The position numbers and the translations under genes are program-made. This document shows positions 31,427 to 41,779 of a stretch of DNA of 64,000 nucleotides, one piece after another (positions within the stretch are counted from its first letter, which is position 1; each line of letters opens with the position of its first letter). Under the pieces are notes generated by a model. The model saw only the letters and a list, made by a program, of their open reading frames with translations. It did not search any database and was not told the DNA's origin. The stretch covers positions 10,187,254 to 10,251,253 of the forward strand of contig OZ026526.1 of the NCBI GenBank assembly GCA_964019695.1. The letters are read 5' to 3'. The stretch comes from Loripinus fragilis. Lineage: Eukaryota; Mollusca; Bivalvia; Lucinida; Lucinidae.

Positions 31427-31851
31427 ACTGGTAAATGTATACGTCGATTTGCTGGTATTTACGTGTTTTGCCAGTACTTCATAGACCGGAAGTGGTAGCT
31501 ATTGGTGTTAATACTATATAGAAAAACATGCCGTATGCCAAAGGGACTATAGACTCCAATCATTATTAAGTATTCAGCATGCACATGCACATGACGATTT
31601 ATGTAAGCCTTTAGGAATAGATTCGAGTACCGATCTGGATGATCGGTACTTGAATCTATTCCTAAATGCTTACATAAATCGCCATGCACATATTGAATAC
31701 TTAAAAATGATTGTACTAAGTCTATAGTCCTTTAAACATATGGCATGTTTTTCTATATAGTATTAACACCAATATCTACCACTTCCTGTCTATGAAGTAC
31801 TTGCAATAGGCGTAAATACCACCAAATCGACGTACACATTTGCCAGTGTGA
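31427..31851. repeat. 425-bp near-perfect palindrome
   Basis: CACACTGGTAAATGTATACG pairs with CGTACACATTTGCCAGTGTG; the arms run with scattered mismatches to a centre near 31635 (GTACCGATCTGGATGATCGG). It begins 31 bp after the micro-exon donor. No coding frame is convincing. Confidence 0.85.
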
Positions 31852-31976
31852 TTTATGACAAATGAAAACTTTTATATCCTTGCCTTCAATTATTCTACCT
31901 AACTGCAGACCTCACAGTTATGCACCTAACTGCAGACTTCGGGTTTGCACCTAACTTTAGATTAATAGTTTTGCAT

Positions 31977-32150
31977 TTAAAACTCTTTGCTTGCTACTGT
32001 GTCCTCTGCTAAAAGTTTGGACCCAGATCAGGCTCAACAAAACAAAATGGCAGGCCTGATATGAATCCACACTGTATTTAACACTTTGATGGTATTTCTG
32101 AAAAAATGTTTTGAAAAAAGTTAATTTTGAACAAAACAAAAAAAGCAGAC
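31977..32150 (+). repeat. C-family foldback MITE
   Basis: AAAGTTTGGACCCAGATCAG pairs with CCTGATATGAATCCACACTG. The right end runs into the ACTCACCGACA-rich segment. Confidence 0.65.
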
Positions 32151-32179
32151 AACCAAAAACTCATAAAAAATCCCGAATC

Positions 32180-32325
32180 TATGACAACTCACCGACAGAC
32201 AACTGGCCGACACGACAACTCAGCAACGGCACTTTTTCACCGACAACCAACTCTCGGACACGACAAGTCACAGACATTTTTTTTTAAAAACTCACCTACA
32301 CTCGCCGACACTCACCGACAGAGAC
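32180..32325 (+). repeat. Irregular ACTCACCGACA-rich segment
   Basis: CACCGACA, CCGACAC and ACGACAACTC variants recur about a dozen times without fixed spacing. It interrupts or borders the C-family MITE upstream. The short open frame through it looks like a repeat by-product. Confidence 0.6.
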
Positions 32326-32344
32326 TTTCCTAGAAAAAGGATGA

Positions 32345-33000
32345 AAGAAATTATTTTTCAATGTTAATATTGCTTTATTTTCGGAACGAACACATCACCA
32401 CTTTGCTTTCAGTAAACACAAATACATGTACATGTGTCATGGCGCCTTTTAGTCTGCAGTTATAATTCAAAAACACTTAATGACAATTCATTTAGAAGTT
32501 TTGGTGATTTGGTTGGTGTGAAAGTAGTGTTTTGCAAATCTTTGGCACTAGGGTGTTCTCAGGAGGCCAATAGTTTTTGGCCCATCATGGGAGTGTCGTA
32601 TGCCGTGCCTGTAGTTCTCTGAGCAATTGTGAAGGGAGTGGATTTGATTTATCATCTCTATCTATAGTCTTCCTTTTAAGAGACAGCTTGACTTTACTAA
32701 AATACTGTTGTCTGCGCCATAAACAGATGAGTGGCCAGTCCATGAGATTTCGTAACTTAAATTAACAATCTGACAAGCAGCCAAGGCACAGACAAGTGTG
32801 CCCCTTATGGGAGTAGATCCGCCAAGAAACAGATTAAAATTTAGGCCTCTTTAAAGCTCAATATATTCTATAAGAACCAATATCTGGTGGGCTAGCTAGC
32901 CCAAATGATACTTTCCAAAAAGCTGTATTTTTAGTGACGTTTTTTTTTTTTTTTTTAATATGTATCACATCTTTTTTTTCTGGTTGTTGGTTCTCGATCA
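32345..33000. other. Intronic, no gene
   Basis: Two overlapping 62-codon frames are not supported. A T-run of about 17 lies near 32941. Confidence 0.45.
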
Positions 33001-34098
33001 ATATACACTGAAGCAAACTTATAAACAAACAGTTTACATTTGTAACGATAGTTCAGAAAGTAGATATCTTTCATACAAAATTTTAATTCTATAAATAAAC
33101 CAAGCATTTGCCGAGACTCTACAAGTAATTTTATTTCAAACTGTTTCGTTCGTCTTGCACAGAGGACATCCGAGTAAACGTACCCTCATTTAAAAAATTA
33201 ACACTTTTCAAATCAATATTAAATATTCCTCAGAAACATTACCCATTGACATGTTTTATTGTTTGAAGATGTTACTGACTGCCATGATTTAAGATGAATA
33301 TGAATCAAACATTTTGACACAATCGGACTCGTCATTTCTTTTCCGTAATAACATCAAGATAGGCCCTGTCAGTAGCTTAATCTAAGAAATTCGACTTTAT
33401 GCATGCACTTTAGGTACAAACTTTGTACTGCTCTGTACGCTTTATTATCCGCTGTACAGCTATGACATTTTCAGCAATTGTTCATTTTTACCAGAGGTCA
33501 CCTTTCCTTTTTTGAAAGGGAAAAAAACTTTGACAAATGCCGTCAAATTAATTGTAAAAAAATTCACAATGAAACCGGAAGTGTGGAATATTAGTAAAAA
33601 ATTTACCGCTGCAGAATGGACGGATTGAGTTCTATTCAGTTTTGTCTACCATGTTTAGATAGAATAAAAAAACATACAATGATTTTAACGTGTGTTACTG
33701 AAGATTTTCAGAATTCCCAAAAATGTGACTTTTTTCATCTTTTTTAAAGATGCGTAAAAAATCTGCCTTTTCATCTTTTTTAAAGATGCGTAAAAAATCT
33801 GCCGTATATCAAATTTCAAATGTTTGATGTTTTTCAAGTTACCTGGACCAGTTCGAAAACACCTGCACTTCAATTAGATAAAAATGCACCCGAAAATATT
33901 TTTTCACCAAAAAATTTGATTTTTACATTTTTGAACCCCAAAAATGTAAAATGAATGAAAACTATCCCGGAACACTTTTAAACTTTGGTCCATTGAAATG
34001 CTCATGATAAGGTTAAAATTTATTCAACATTATTGGTGCCTTAGTCAGAAAATATGAGTTTGTAAAGTGTTCGTTTATAAGTTTGCTTAAGTGTATAT
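33001..34098. mobile_element. 1.1-kb element with terminal inverted repeats
   Basis: ATATACACTGAAGCAAACTT at the left mirrors AAGTTTGCTTAAGTGTATAT at the right, continuing to about 32 bp with few mismatches. A 36-bp direct duplication with TTCATCTTTTTTAAAGATGC lies at 33734-33805. No transposase is recognisable, so it is probably non-autonomous. Confidence 0.65.
33734..33805 (+). repeat. 36-bp tandem duplication
   Basis: TTCATCTTTTTTAAAGATGC followed by GTAAAAAATCTGCC is present twice without visible change. Confidence 0.9.
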
Positions 34099-34267
34099 AG
34101 AAATAGTAATTGACTTTCTAGCCCCAGTCCTCATTTTTAAAGTAATATATTGTCATAGACTCATTATTCACAAAACAAAATGCATTTCCTACATTTTGTC
34201 ATATATTCTCCTTAACTATTAAAATGCCTCTACCTCTAATGCTTTGCTTTTCATAAATTCATAGTAA

Positions 34268-34390
34268 TAAGAGGATAAAACATTCTTTTCCGTATATTAA
34301 TGTTGCCAAGCCCGAGTGTGATGTGTTGCAGTCCAAACCGGGAGGGCTTGGCAAACTTTAATACGGAAAAGAATATTTTATCGTCATTGT
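34268..34390. repeat. Foldback of about 120 bp
   Basis: GGATAAAACATTCTTTTCCG and TTGCCAAGCCC pair with GGGCTTGGCAA and CGGAAAAGAATATTTTATC. Related AAGCCC/GGGCTT pieces continue to 34480. Confidence 0.7.
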
Positions 34391-35357
34391 TATGTACCTT
34401 CCTTTCCAACACACCGGGCTTAAATGGCAATGAAGCCCTTTGCTGCCCTGTATTAATGGGAATGAAGCCCGCGGCAAGTGATCGGACAATGATCAGCCGC
34501 ATTGCCACACGTTGAAATGTACAACTGTCAGGTATTGAAACACGATTGAAAAATGTCAAGTTTCTATAGTAAACACATATTAGGTATATAACAGCAATTT
34601 CAAAGGTTATACTAAAAATTCTGTCATAAGGTTGTCTCAATTTCTGATTTATCAAAAGTCATAGATTGCTTTTGGGAGGAGCTAATTTTAAGAAAAGTAT
34701 TGAAATTCCTGAACTTAGGGTTACTTATTATACTTTGTTTTTAAATGCTTTGTTGAGTTTTTTTTATTATAAATTACATGGTTATGTCACTCACCACATA
34801 GATTTAACCCTTCGCATGTTACGAAACAATGCATATAAAAGTGTTGTCTGGCATGGTCATCACCTGCTTTAGCAATCAGGAAAGTCTGCCATGGCACAAT
34901 TCGAGAATCAAGCCAAGCCTCAGGTGTACGTAAGCCGCATTACACGTAGTTCTATCTAAGAAAAAGCTCCATTTAATTAGCCGGAACTGGAGTAATTCTG
35001 TAGCATGTGGGTTCAGCCAAGTTAAAAACCATTTTTCTGATTACCTGAAAAGTTTAATCACAGAGCAGAATAAATGATGTTTATGTATTTTTCAATAAAA
35101 TATCGCTATAGCGATATTTTATTGAAAGAAACCCCATAAACTTCATTTATAATCATTTGTTTTACTGCAATCTCACTTGTTAATGTGTTGGCATGGTTTC
35201 TATGATGTCAGCGTCACATTATACAACATTAGCATCAAGTTATCAAAGTAGAATCTCGATGTACATCCGAGGTCTGATTCCACGGAATTCCACTGAATTG
35301 GCTGAAGCAGTTCGGATTGTTGCATCTAGTTGCTAACATTACAGACTAATTTCAGCA
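34391..35357. other. Intronic, palindromes only
   Basis: Holds the perfect palindrome at 35091 and GGGCTT-rich pieces. The 134-codon minus-strand frame at 34251-34655 overlaps a foldback and has no splice context. Confidence 0.45.
35091..35126. repeat. Perfect 36-bp palindrome
   Basis: An 18-base arm, TTCAATAAAATATCGCTA, is followed immediately by its exact reverse complement with no loop. Confidence 0.9.
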
Positions 35358-35440
35358 TACAGGCAAACAGTGTGGGCCCATAGATCAGACTGCTCTAGGA
35401 GCAGTCTTATCTGAGGGTCCACACTGTTCACTACAGAGAC
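35358..35440. repeat. G-type hairpin MITE
   Basis: CAAACAGTGTGGGCCCATAG and AGGGTCCACACTGTTC pair around GATCAGACTGCTCTAGGAGC followed by AGTCTTATC. A fragment of the same type lies at about 11210-11270. Confidence 0.65.
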
Positions 35441-35878
35441 GTTTTATAGACTAGCAGACTACACACAGTGGAAGAGTTAAAGTTTTCTCATTATCTATGA
35501 CATCACATCATGACTACTTCTTAATTATTTCTTACTTCTTCAAGAAGATTTGTTATTCAATTTGTATTTTCTTTAACTTTTTACTATAGCTGATGTGTGT
35601 TGAAACATTATTTTCAAACAGAAATATTTATACATGTATAGAGCTTTGTAAGAATAAACCAGAATTCATATTGTTCTCTTCGTTTTATCATGACCCTACG
35701 GACACATTGGATATACTCATTGGATTTGTCACTACATTTTGTACCCATTGGTTACTCATTGGATTTGTCATTACATTGAGTTCCCGTAAGAAGTGCAATT
35801 TGTTCAACATGCAATTTTTGCAAAATCTATGCAAGCGACCATATATTCTGATTGAACAGATGATTGGCATCTCTTTAG

Positions 35879-36077
35879 CCCTTAAAGCGCCAATCACAAC
35901 TGCAGCAGACTACAAATTTTGTGACATTATTCCTAATTTTAGACAAAAATAAGGTATGATATTACATGAGAATCGTCTGCCAGCAGAAGATTCTCATGAA
36001 ATATCATGCCTTATTTGTTAATTTTGAAAAAAGCCGCAAAATTTGAAATTGTCGTCTGCTGCAAATTATAGGTGGCC
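35879..36077. repeat. F-family foldback MITE
   Basis: CCCTTAAAGCGCCAATCACA on the left; ATGAGAATCGTCTGCCAGCA then GAAGATTCTCAT in the centre. Confidence 0.75.
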
Positions 36078-37191
36078 CTGTTAGAAAACTTATTGAAGCC
36101 TTTCTGAAATGGAAACTTTCAATTTGGCTTAAAATTTGTGCATGCAACAGCTATAAGGTTATATGGAGATGGGACCAAAGCTTAAAGTCTCATACTGGTG
36201 AATTAAGCCGGGGATCAAACCCGCAGCTTGGATCCGGTTTACAAGGCGAGTGGTTTATCTTGAAATGGCCTTTTTAAGTACCCACAATATATATCCTTGT
36301 TATAGGTATAAGAAAAAATAATTTGGAATTTAAATAATCCCTCTTTTCAGATTATTTGGAGTTCTGGGACACTTAAATACTTTCAGATACCTGGAAAATG
36401 AAATAAATAAGCAAACATATACAGGGTTTCTTAGAACATGTTGGTAGAATTTTCAGACAAGAACATATATTAACAAACCTAGAATGCTTAAGTATATAAT
36501 TGCTTTTATATATAATGATTTCCCCCCTAAAACTTTTGGTAAAATATATATTACATGTAAGTGTCATTTATAAAGGCCTGCATCAGATTGCTTTGATATA
36601 CCACGTAAATATGTAAATAATAATCAAGCAGTTACAAAATCATATTTTGCTTCATGCTTCATTATATATGTTAACTGATTATAAGATAGAAGAAGAAAAA
36701 GAATAACATACAGAAATGAACAACAAAAAATGCAGCATAAAATGGCATATTAATCTAAAATTTACAGCCCATTTTTTATAAGGGCATTGCTTTTGCTTCC
36801 ATAGTTTGTTAGTTCATTATGCCTCAATTACATGTTTAACTAAAGAGCAATGGATGATTTTTTAACTGTTAGCCCTCAGTCGGGGGGATATAAATTTGAC
36901 AGAGTTACTTTCATATGAACACTCTTTAACATGTAATCAAAATGATTATTGTGCATTCTTTTTAGAGACATAAATTAAAGCTGCTATCCCAGTGTTGCGT
37001 TTTTAAAGTCCATCAGTATAGTAACAGTTCTTCATGAAATGATTACCAGTATAATAATTAAGGCCATAAAATAGTATCTTATATGATAATTGGAAGTAAA
37101 TTTTGTTAAATCAGGATGATTCTTTTCTGATAAAGATTAACTTTTTGAAATTGAAAATATAAACTGTAATGTTGTGTTCTCTAAATTTCAG
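36078..37191. other. Intronic, no feature
   Basis: A half A-family shoulder near 36265-36335 and a B-box-like GGGGATCAAACCCGCAGC near 36212; otherwise unique AT-rich sequence. Confidence 0.4.
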
Positions 37192-37254
37192 TGTAAAGGA
37201 TTACATCAGTATTTCGTTTATGGCATTGAACTGTATATGAATTATAAAATTCAG
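37192..37254 (+). CDS. Possible alternative 63-nt cassette exon
   Basis: CTCTAAATTTCAG and GTCAGTTC bracket 63 nt, symmetric in phase 0. It reads CKGLHQYFVYGIELYMNYKI plus Q, with no stop. The peptide has several tyrosines but looks like no known motif, and 21 open codons can occur by chance. Its position between the micro-exon at 31367 and the terminal exon at 40270, with matching phase, is the main support. A TIR element starts 35 bp after the donor. It could equally be non-coding intron. Confidence 0.3.
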
Positions 37255-37289
37255 GTCAGTTCTATTTGAGCTTAACAGTTAGTTGACAA

Positions 37290-38323
37290 TATATACTATG
37301 CACAATAAATTTAGCAATTGTTTTGTATGGGTGAGCCCATCCACATCAGATCTCGAGTTTCATTTGCTGTCATGAAGATTCAAGCGCCGATCATCTGACA
37401 AGATTTTCCATTTAAAAAAATACACAATTACCAAACGCAGCGGCCGTGCTAAAGTGATGTTAAATTTTAAGACTAGCGGGTAACGTGGGTATTTCTGATC
37501 ATTGGGGGAACCGAAACCATTTTCAAACGATTGTTTGGTCACTGAAAACCAAAAATGCATAGCAAATGCTGCAATTTTCTGAACTTTCCCAGAGAAATAA
37601 AGGACCAAGTTTTCACAATTTGACGTTTTTACTAATGCTTTTACGTTATCACCTTTAAACGGTGTTTCTAGTCGGATTTTCTTGAACCACATTAACAAGT
37701 AAAACTGCTTGATGCCTTCCAACACATTCGGATAAATAATGTTGAATGAAACATCTTTACTACTACAGTGCACGAGCCGAAAGATAAAATCTAACGTCAC
37801 CATTATCTCGCAAATGCGTCACACCATTTTTCAGTAACTTAAGGTTTTAATCAACCATAAGATGAGTTACATTGTAAGCCTATGATATCTTTATAAGCTG
37901 AGTCTCTGTTGAATTGGCACGCCAATTAACATTAGAAGTTTAGTTAAATGATGACTACGTTTTGACGTCATAGATTGCAGCTGATTTTTTTAGCATAAAA
38001 TCTCTATCACATGTGTCACATAACCAATAGTTTTTATAGGCGTATGATGCATGAGGAAGATTAAAGACCACCAAACGAAAAATCACATGCTTATAATTTT
38101 AGCATTACTTACAACGGATGTGATTTTTGCTTACTGACCCCTTCTGCAAGTCTTGCTCTCCCCAAATGCCTATTTAAAGGATGGCGTCTGAAATTTCGTG
38201 ATTTCATTTGGCTAAGATCCTGTTCTCGTCATTGCAATTGAAATTGATCGACACTGCACAAAGATGAGCACAAAAAAGATGCGAAACATAAGAAATTGCT
38301 AAACTTATTGTGCATAGTATATA
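37290..38323. mobile_element. 1.03-kb element with 30-bp terminal inverted repeats
   Basis: TATATACTATGCACAATAAA mirrors TTATTGTGCATAGTATATA, with TTTAGCAATT also shared and one mismatch. A 147-codon open frame on the minus strand (37360-37803) fills nearly half of it but shows no recognisable domain. It starts 35 bp after a candidate exon. Confidence 0.7.
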
Positions 38324-38802
38324 AAACACATAATTGTTTATAGTCTAAACAATGCAAATATATAGCCCCACAGAATGTTATAGGAATTAATGGGGTAAAC
38401 TAACAAGAGTTTTTGTGTGAATATGGAGATCTGGGCTCTTCAGAAAAGGTGAAAAATAATGCTGAAAAGATTCAAATTGTGGGCCACCTTTTTAGCAAAT
38501 ATTGTGCCGTATGTGGGAATCGATTACATTATTCTAAATTGCTTGTTCGCTTGTAACCGGGATGGGGGAGGGCTGGTTGTTTTGCATAAAACATAGAAAA
38601 GTCAGTTTACTGGTCTTATATGATTGAAGATAATTTTACGATCTGATAAATACAAGTTTTATCCATTGTTTTTTCCCCTCAAATTAAAAATTTACAAAAA
38701 GTGGAAACACTTGATGTTAGTGTTCTTGTCTGAAATTCTACCAACTTGTCGTCATCATGGCTGTAATACAGATGCATTTAAGGTTCTAGAAATATATTTT
38801 AT

Positions 38803-39475
38803 TACAGTGCAGTCCCTTTATAATGCTATATTTGGGGTCCATAAGAATGGATCATGTTATAAGTTGGGGTTCCCACAGGCTTGAAAAGTACTTGAATAAA
38901 CAGGACTCTCTTGAAAAGTCCTTTAAAATTAAATTTGCCCTGAAAAGTACTGTAAAAACATTCAAAGGCCTTGAAAATCCTTGAAAATTACCATTTACAG
39001 GAGGATTCAACACTGTCTTAGGAGATCTAAATCACTATAAAATTGTGGTGCCTTTATTTAGTGCAGCCTATGCTGCAACAAAGAAAGGCACCACAATTTT
39101 ATATTAATTTTCTAAAACTAATATCTTTAGTATAATGCAGTCTGGCATTTCCGAAGTATAATTTTAATGTGTTAATCAGTATTTTCATTAGTTTTCAGTC
39201 CTTGAAAACAGTAGGAAAGTCTTTTAGAAGTCCTTGAAAAGTCCTTGAATTTTACACAAACTTGCCTGTAATGACCTTGTGAGTGAATCGTGTTATAAAG
39301 GAACAGTTTTAGAAAAAAAATATAGGAAAACAACTATGACCATTTTATTATAATTCCTTTGTATAATTTAAATGTAAAAAAAATGGTAGCTGCAACATTG
39401 TTGTTATATCAAAATTTGTGTTGTAACAAGATGCGATATAACAAGGTGTGTTATAAAGGGAGTTCACTGTTAGTG
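38803..39475. repeat. M-family MITE split by a J element
   Basis: The left part (38803-38865) starts ACAGTGCAGTCCCTTTATAA and the right part (39285-39475) ends TTATAAAGGGAGTTCACTG. The 38866-39284 J element interrupts it at ATAAGT. Confidence 0.7.
38866..39284. repeat. J-family foldback inserted in an M-family element
   Basis: It has the same TTGAAAAGT arms and GTGCAGCCTATGCTGCA centre as the other J copies. It sits inside an M-family MITE: the left flank (38803-38865) and the right flank (39285-39475) are the two parts of one M element. J therefore moved after M. Confidence 0.7.
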
Positions 39476-39757
39476 TAATTATCCTATTTGTTTACCAGGC
39501 TACAGGTGGCAGGTAGATGCACTATGTGCAAAAATATTTCAAAATTCTACACCCAGCTGATCAGGATCAACACAGTTTTTCAACTACAAGATGAACTCCT
39601 GTAAATATTGAAGTTGCACCACCGGATTGACTAAAAATCAGATTACTCTGTGTGGGCTTATTGGAGGTTGTGCATATGGGAAGTACACAGTTTGGCTTGG
39701 AAAGAAGAAGTCTGCACGCCACAGCACATGTTTTATGGAGAACAGAAGACAATAATT

Positions 39758-39992
39758 GAGCCGTGACATGTGATTTCCATGCAACAATGTGGCATTTTGA
39801 ATGTGTAGACTCATACGAGCCTGTGCAGCCTACTTTTAAGCTTAGAAATTCCAAATGCTGCTCGGCCAGTAGCTTAACAGTCATTGAATATTCAAGCAAT
39901 TTGCTCTGATCAGACAGTGCATATATGCAGACTGATCTGAGCCTTTGCTAGTCGCACATACCACATTGTTGGAAATCTCATGCCAGGGCTCA
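39758..39992. repeat. H-family foldback MITE
   Basis: GAGCCGTGACATGTGATTTC to GAAATCTCATGCCAGGGCTC, with inner CAGACTGATCTGAGCC. Confidence 0.7.
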
Positions 39993-40027
39993 ATTATCAT
40001 AATTTTTCAGTTTAATACTTGCTCATT

Positions 40028-40242
40028 TCAGTTGACTCTTTTCCTTGCTAGCGGTGACTTCTGTCGTCTGCTGATAACTTTTGCAAACAGTTTGGACACA
40101 GCTCAGGTCCGACAGGACATCAGTGACCTGATCTGGATACAAACTGCTTGACACTCTGATGGTGTTTCTGACAGAATTTTTTTAAAAAGTCAATTTTGAA
40201 ATGACAAAAAAGAAAGCAAAATATCCCAACATGCAAAGCTAA
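40028..40242 (+). repeat. C-family foldback MITE abutting the terminal exon
   Basis: CAGTTTGGACACAGCTCAGG pairs with CCTGATCTGGATACAAACTG. The terminal CAACATGCAAAGCTAA ends 27 bp before the exon starting at 40270, so the splice branch point may fall at its edge. Confidence 0.7.
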
Positions 40243-40269
40243 TTTTTGTGTGTATATTCTATCTTTCAG

Positions 40270-40497
40270 AGACGGGGACATGAAAACAGGGGTATGGATG
40301 AACATGAGCCGAACAATTACAAGAAAGGTCGTCATGATCGCCACCGAGATGATGATCGTCACCGTGACGATGATTACGACCGCCGTGGCCGTGATCACGA
40401 GAACCATAATGACCACAGGGGCCATCATAATTATGCAATGGATGATGACTTCGAGAGCCGTGATGGCGGACATCCAGGAATGGGAACCGGTGTTTAG
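40270..40497 (+). CDS. Alternative terminal exon: Asp/Arg/His-rich tail
   Basis: TATATTCTATCTTTCAG opens a phase-0 frame of 75 codons ending in TAG. By my count it has 15 Asp, 13 Arg and 11 His, just over half of the residues. A charged repeat, RHRDDDRHRDDD, sits at about residues 24-35 and the end is Gly-rich (GMGTGV). The charged block is hydrophilic and probably disordered; alternating acidic and basic runs could mediate charge-driven binding or metal binding through His, but no named domain is recognised. It would replace the ITIM tail if joined to the exon ending at 6713, to the micro-exon at 31367 or to the candidate at 37192. AATAAA at 40702-40707 is a reasonable polyadenylation signal. 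The alternative is the last exon of a separate gene whose other exons are not seen. A C-family MITE ends about 27 bp before it. Confidence 0.72.
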   Translation, partial: RRGHENRGMDEHEPNNYKKGRHDRHRDDDRHRDDDYDRRGRDHENHNDHRGHHNYAMDDDFESRDGGHPGMGTGV

Positions 40498-40701
40498 ACA
40501 TACAAAACAGCAGCCCTTGATTATTTTTTTTAATTTCCACGATTTATTTTACTATGTTATATTCTAGCATTTTTATGTCTTTTTAGAAACTCAATCCATT
40601 GTGTTGTGTTTAACTTCTGTGTGTTCTCATCTTTCTCTTATAAGTCACTTAGTGAACATTTCCTCTGTATTTTCTTGGCTTATTGAGCAGTCACAATCGC
40701 A

Positions 40702-40707
40702 AATAAA
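40702..40707 (+). terminator. Candidate polyadenylation signal
   Basis: AATAAA lies 205 bp after the stop of the Asp/Arg/His-rich terminal exon, a plausible distance for its 3' end. In AT-rich DNA this hexamer is frequent by chance, so the assignment rests on position only. Confidence 0.35.
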
Positions 40708-40747
40708 TCCTATAAATAGCGACATGATATAAAATTTAATATGTAAT

Positions 40748-40835
40748 TTGCAAACAGTTTGGATCAAGATCAGGTCTGACAGAATGTCCAGCAGATGACA
40801 CTATATATATATATCGAGTAGGCAACGAGTTAAAT
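40748..40835 (+). repeat. C-family MITE, internal deletion
   Basis: TTTGCAAACAGTTTGGATCA to GGCAACGAGTTAAATG; most of the right arm is missing and a short (TA)n lies inside. Confidence 0.55.
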
Positions 40836-40840
40836 GTATT

Positions 40841-41194
40841 GACATTCAATTGCTACTGGTATCTTAAGACATCATGATATGGATGACATTGGATTTGCAA
40901 AGGTCATAATGTCAGTATAACATAGTACATCAAATAATGTTTTGCTGAGGTTTTCATCATTCCCATGTATATAATGTTTAAGTGGGTCCTATCGTCATCA
41001 GGTTTTTTGATTGACATGGAGGTGCTGGAGCATTATCAACATCAGTGGGCCCCCCTCAAGATTGCTGAGTAGCTGCACACATAGCATATACATGTTTCTC
41101 ACTCACGCCTGATCTCCAGGTCTTCCTTTTATGGGAATCAATTGCCATGAGCTTCCATTCATGGCATTTAATAAGCTCCCCACAATTTCTTCCG
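40841..41194. other. Downstream of the second terminal exon, no gene
   Basis: Nothing supported. Confidence 0.5.
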
Positions 41195-41392
41195 AGGGAG
41201 CGCAGTGGTAGAGTGCTTGACTCAAGACTGAAGGGCCGCAGGTTCGAGCCTCACTGGCGTCACTGCGTTGTGTCCTTGAGGAAGACACATAAATCCTAGC
41301 TTAGTACTGGTTCAACCCAGGAAGACTCGTCCCTACATAACTGAAAGATTGTTGACGGGACGTAAACCATCAAATCCAACAAAAACAGAACA
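41195..41392 (+). repeat. tRNA-derived SINE
   Basis: GAGCGCAGTGGTAGAGTGCT (small deletion in the A-box arm), B box GCAGGTTCGAGCCTCACT, tail CATCAAATCCAACAAA. Confidence 0.85.
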
Positions 41393-41779
41393 ATTTCTTC
41401 TATATAACAATCCCTCAATTCAAATAGATTTTTACTGGTGGGCTGATAGTGGCCAGATTCTTATACTGGCTTGTTGGGGAGGGAGGGGAACTGACACAAA
41501 AAAAAACTATTATTTTTCTGTTCTTTAAGCCAAGATTTTACGTTTAGCTTGCCATACTATCATATTTCTCATTGTGCTTCATAGATTTTATAGATTCCTT
41601 TAACTTGTATATATTGTAGCTTCTTGTATATAACATCTGAATTTTGTAAGATCAAAGCTAAATGTACATAAGCATAAATATTTTTGTCATTTGTATATAG
41701 AGAGTATTTCATGTTGAAATTTTTTAATGTTGAAATTTTTTAAAGAATGTGATATCCTTTAGGTCGGAATATAAACAAA

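Noticed and set aside
34251..34655. 134-codon minus-strand frame
   Set aside because: It crosses a foldback and shows no recognisable domain; length alone is not enough.
34880..34929. Possible 50-nt exon (GAAAGTCTGCC to CAGGTGTAC before GTAAGC)
   Set aside because: The polypyrimidine tract is poor, and the only attractive frame does not match the phase of neighbouring exons.
35593..35952. 119-codon open frame with a repeated TCATTGGATTTGTCA
   Set aside because: No domain, no splice support, and it runs into an F-family MITE at its end.
36355..36405. Terminal exon after CTCTTTTCAG (16 codons then TGA)
   Set aside because: Too short to separate from chance, with no polyadenylation signal nearby.
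39567..39899. 110-codon minus-strand frame
   Set aside because: It overlaps the H-family MITE and has no support outside it.
40259..40567. Two other long frames overlapping the charged exon (one +, one -)
   Set aside because: They are mirror products of the GAY/CAY/CGN codon pattern. Only the phase-0 frame starts at a good splice acceptor and ends in a stop at a sensible place.
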